A stretch of DNA of 17,207 bases, from NCBI GenBank assembly GCA_014116815.1, contig JACGYV010000027.1, positions 1 through 17,207 on the forward strand. Reading direction: 5' to 3'. This DNA comes from Holosporaceae bacterium 'Namur' (GTDB lineage Bacteria > Pseudomonadota > Alphaproteobacteria > Rickettsiales > Midichloriaceae). Made by a program: the position numbers and the translations under genes. Numbering within the stretch: position 1 is the first letter of the stretch; each line of letters starts with the position of its first letter. Of the stretch, positions 15,452 to 17,207 are shown one piece after another. The notes under the pieces are model-generated. The model saw only the letters and a program-made list of their open reading frames with translations. It had not been told where the DNA came from and searched no databases.

Positions 15452-16486
15452 TTACCTTTTTGCTTTTAAATCCAGCAATGGCATCTTGATAGGTAAAATA
15501 TTAATAGTAACAATAGTTGCTGCTAAAGCACATAATATAAAGAGGCATTCAATTAAGATTTCTCCCTTAAAATATAAGGCTCCCAAACTTAAATTAAGCA
15601 GAATAATATTTAGTATAATAATTTTTACTACCACTTCGGCATGGCTTCTTCCCGCCCTCACCGCACGCTGGAAGAAATGCTCTGAATGAGCCTGCCAGAC
15701 TTTCTCCAAAGATATTGTTCGTTTTAACAATATATACCCTGCATCGGCGAAATAATACATAGGAAGAATAATTGCCTGCACCCAGGCTCCTTTAGCAGCA
15801 ATAATCAATAGTAGTAATGAAAGAATATAACCGATGGTAATACTTCCCGCATCCCCGATAAAAATACGCGCCGGGTGCCAATTATATATTAAAAATCCGA
15901 GAGTACATGCAACCAGAAGAAGCGAAATATAGATATAACTACTCTGATTATTCAAAAAATTTAAAATTAAAGCAATTGCTATCCCTAAATAAATAACTTG
16001 TGCACCGGTGATGCCGTCTATCCCGTCCATAAAATTAAAAAGGTTAACAAAAGTCACAATCGCAAGAACAATAAAAATATATTCAATATCCGGATCAATA
16101 ACACCTTTAAAAATTAAGCCGTTATGCTTAACTATAAATGCGCCTATAATCGCCGCCACAAAATGAGCTATAAGCCTTATAGCAGCCGGGACATGTTTAA
16201 TATCATCCCTAAATGAAATTATACATAATAGTGCAAGTGCGGAAGCAATATAGAGAGGAGGTTTTACCGCATCGTTATAAAGGAATAGAAACGGGATACA
16301 GCCAATAAAGAAAGCGATGATTATAGCTACCCCTCCCCCGAGCGGAGTGGGAGATTTATGGTTACTTCTACTGTTCGGGATCGCAATAATTTTCTTTTTA
16401 GTAAGCAGTCGAATAAGATTTCCCGAAAGAACATAAGAAAAAATGAAACAACCGATTAATGTAACTATGCTTAACTCAAGGCTCAT
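15452..16486 (-). CDS. Polyprenyl-phosphate sugar-1-phosphate transferase, WecA/MraY superfamily (glycosyltransferase family 4)
   Basis: An integral membrane enzyme that transfers a UDP-activated sugar 1-phosphate, commonly an N-acetylhexosamine, to undecaprenyl phosphate and starts a surface glycan or wall precursor. About ten hydrophobic segments cover the 344 residues. The superfamily motifs are present: NSRSNHKSPTPLGGG (about 38-52), the Mg-binding Asp pair in FRDDIK (about 92-97), NLFNFMDGIDGI (about 147-158), HPARIFIGDAGS, and the cytosolic HFFQRAVRAGRSH loop. This loop is closer to WecA/WbpL-type transferases than to MraY, so an O-antigen, capsule or other glycan is more likely than lipid I. 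No other glycan genes are visible, so the sugar is unknown. Confidence 0.9.
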   Translation of the reverse strand: MSLELSIVTLIGCFIFSYVLSGNLIRLLTKKKIIAIPNSRSNHKSPTPLGGGVAIIIAFFIGCIPFLFLYNDAVKPPLYIASALALLCIISFRDDIKHVPAAIRLIAHFVAAIIGAFIVKHNGLIFKGVIDPDIEYIFIVLAIVTFVNLFNFMDGIDGITGAQVIYLGIAIALILNFLNNQSSYIYISLLLVACTLGFLIYNWHPARIFIGDAGSITIGYILSLLLLIIAAKGAWVQAIILPMYYFADAGYILLKRTISLEKVWQAHSEHFFQRAVRAGRSHAEVVVKIIILNIILLNLSLGALYFKGEILIECLFILCALAATIVTINILPIKMPLLDLKAKR

Positions 16487-16547
16487 TATTAGCTTTCTAA
16501 AATTTTAAAAATTATATTAACAAAAACAAAATTATATAAAACCTTTT

Positions 16548-17207
16548 TTATTTATTCTTTGCTTGTGAAGAAAACTCTTGCACAGTCAATTTTAATTCCT
16601 TTAAACAATTCTCACCGGTGGTTATCAGGTTATTAATATTAACCTTCTCTGCAGGTTGCATAATTTGAGAGTTCTGATGATGTTTAAAATTATTAATAAA
16701 ATTATGCATATCACTTTCAAGTTTTCTACCGATTTTAATAAAATTATTTTTTTCCGTATTATTTAAGATGTATCTATTAGAAGCATTTGCACAAAATAAT
16801 TGTAAATTTTCTACAAACTTATGATAACTTTTAGCAATATTAGAATTCGGAGGAGGTGGTGGTAACGGTAAAGCAGGGTTAGGTGCCGCAGCGGGGTTAG
16901 GTGCCGTAGGGCTAGGTAGCGGATTAATACCGTTAGGCAAATTAGGAATATGAATAGAAATAAGTTGTGATGCAGAGTTACTTGCTAATGGAGTTGATCG
17001 TTGAGTACCCCAGTAAGATCCGCTTAGTGTATTATTTAATTCATTAAATAATTTTATCGTCTCAGTTTGTAAAGCTTCAGCAGTTAAAACATGTTCGGGC
17101 TTTTTTTGTTGGTAAGCAAAAACGTAAACATTTGCTATAATTATTGAAGATATGAAAGCACCGATTGAAAAAGACAATACCATAGGCGCCGCTGAAGTAA
17201 GTGCAGC
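16548..17207 (-). CDS. Proline-rich protein with one N-terminal membrane segment (start outside window)
   Basis: No family recognised. The frame is open from the TAA at 16548 to the right edge. The ATG at 17183 lacks a ribosome-binding site, and the eight codons before it (AALTSAAP) have no stop and extend the hydrophobic stretch, so the real start is probably beyond the window. Counting from that ATG, residues about 1-24 are a membrane segment (VLSFSIGAFISSIIIANVYVF). Residues 25-75 are polar. Residues about 80-112 are proline-rich with APNPAA/APNPAL repeats and a run of six Pro. Residues 113-211 are a polar, probably helical domain with cysteines at about 130 and 193. The topology suggests a periplasmic domain held on a flexible spacer. 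Confidence 0.7.
   Translation of the reverse strand, partial: AALTSAAPMVLSFSIGAFISSIIIANVYVFAYQQKKPEHVLTAEALQTETIKLFNELNNTLSGSYWGTQRSTPLASNSASQLISIHIPNLPNGINPLPSPTAPNPAAAPNPALPLPPPPPNSNIAKSYHKFVENLQLFCANASNRYILNNTEKNNFIKIGRKLESDMHNFINNFKHHQNSQIMQPAEKVNINNLITTGENCLKELKLTVQEFSSQAKNK
16876..16906. repeat. Two-copy 18-base tandem repeat coding for Ala-Pro-Asn-Pro units
   Basis: GGGTTAGGTGCCG occurs at 16876-16888 and again at 16894-16906, a period of 18 bases or six codons. It encodes the APNPAA/APNPAL units in the proline-rich spacer of the minus-strand protein. In-frame repeats of this kind can expand or contract without breaking the gene. Confidence 0.6.

Overview
The window is AT-rich, gene-dense DNA that looks like the chromosome of an alphaproteobacterium, most plausibly of the order Rickettsiales or a similar host-associated lineage. 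This is judged by protein style: the phosphatidylserine decarboxylase, PssA, Tgt and Coq7 resemble rickettsial homologues as I remember them, and no search was run. The assignment is an inference. Genes are tightly packed, several use GTG or TTG starts, and I see no tRNA, rRNA, CRISPR array, transposase or phage gene.

Layout, left to right. At 1-120 is the 3' end of an unidentified plus-strand gene. From 3783 down to 143 on the minus strand is a complete riboflavin unit: promoter, FMN riboswitch, ribD, ribE, ribBA, ribH and an intrinsic terminator whose hairpin includes the last codons of ribH. A perfect 35-bp palindrome (3839-3873) separates this unit from a divergent DUF6314-like gene (3929-4393) and overlaps that gene's predicted -35 box. 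Next come dapB and a LOG-family nucleotide hydrolase (minus strand, one unit). Divergent from them is a psd-pssA pair on the plus strand that makes phosphatidylethanolamine. Then follow a secreted lytic-transglycosylase-like protein and an aminoglycoside-phosphotransferase-fold kinase.

The 9225-9475 gap between convergent genes carries no gene but is full of inverted repeats, including two stems placed back to back. From 13837 down to 9476 is a minus-strand unit: tgt, ccoG, dsbB, coq7 and a PolB-like 3'-5' exonuclease, with two overlapping junctions. Further right on the minus strand are an unrecognised 502-residue membrane-anchored charged protein, a WecA/MraY-type polyprenyl-phosphate sugar-phosphate transferase, and a proline-rich single-membrane-segment protein whose reading frame runs off the right edge.

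Taken together, the genes describe a bacterium that makes its own flavins under FMN feedback and its own phosphatidylethanolamine. It keeps a diaminopimelate/peptidoglycan branch (DapB, transglycosylase, lipid-carrier glycosyltransferase) and respires aerobically with ubiquinone and probably a cbb3-type oxidase (Coq7, CcoG). Most of the window is ordinary housekeeping. The parts least explained by known families are the 3839-3873 palindrome, the paired stems at 9307-9367, the 502-residue protein and the proline-rich protein at the right edge.
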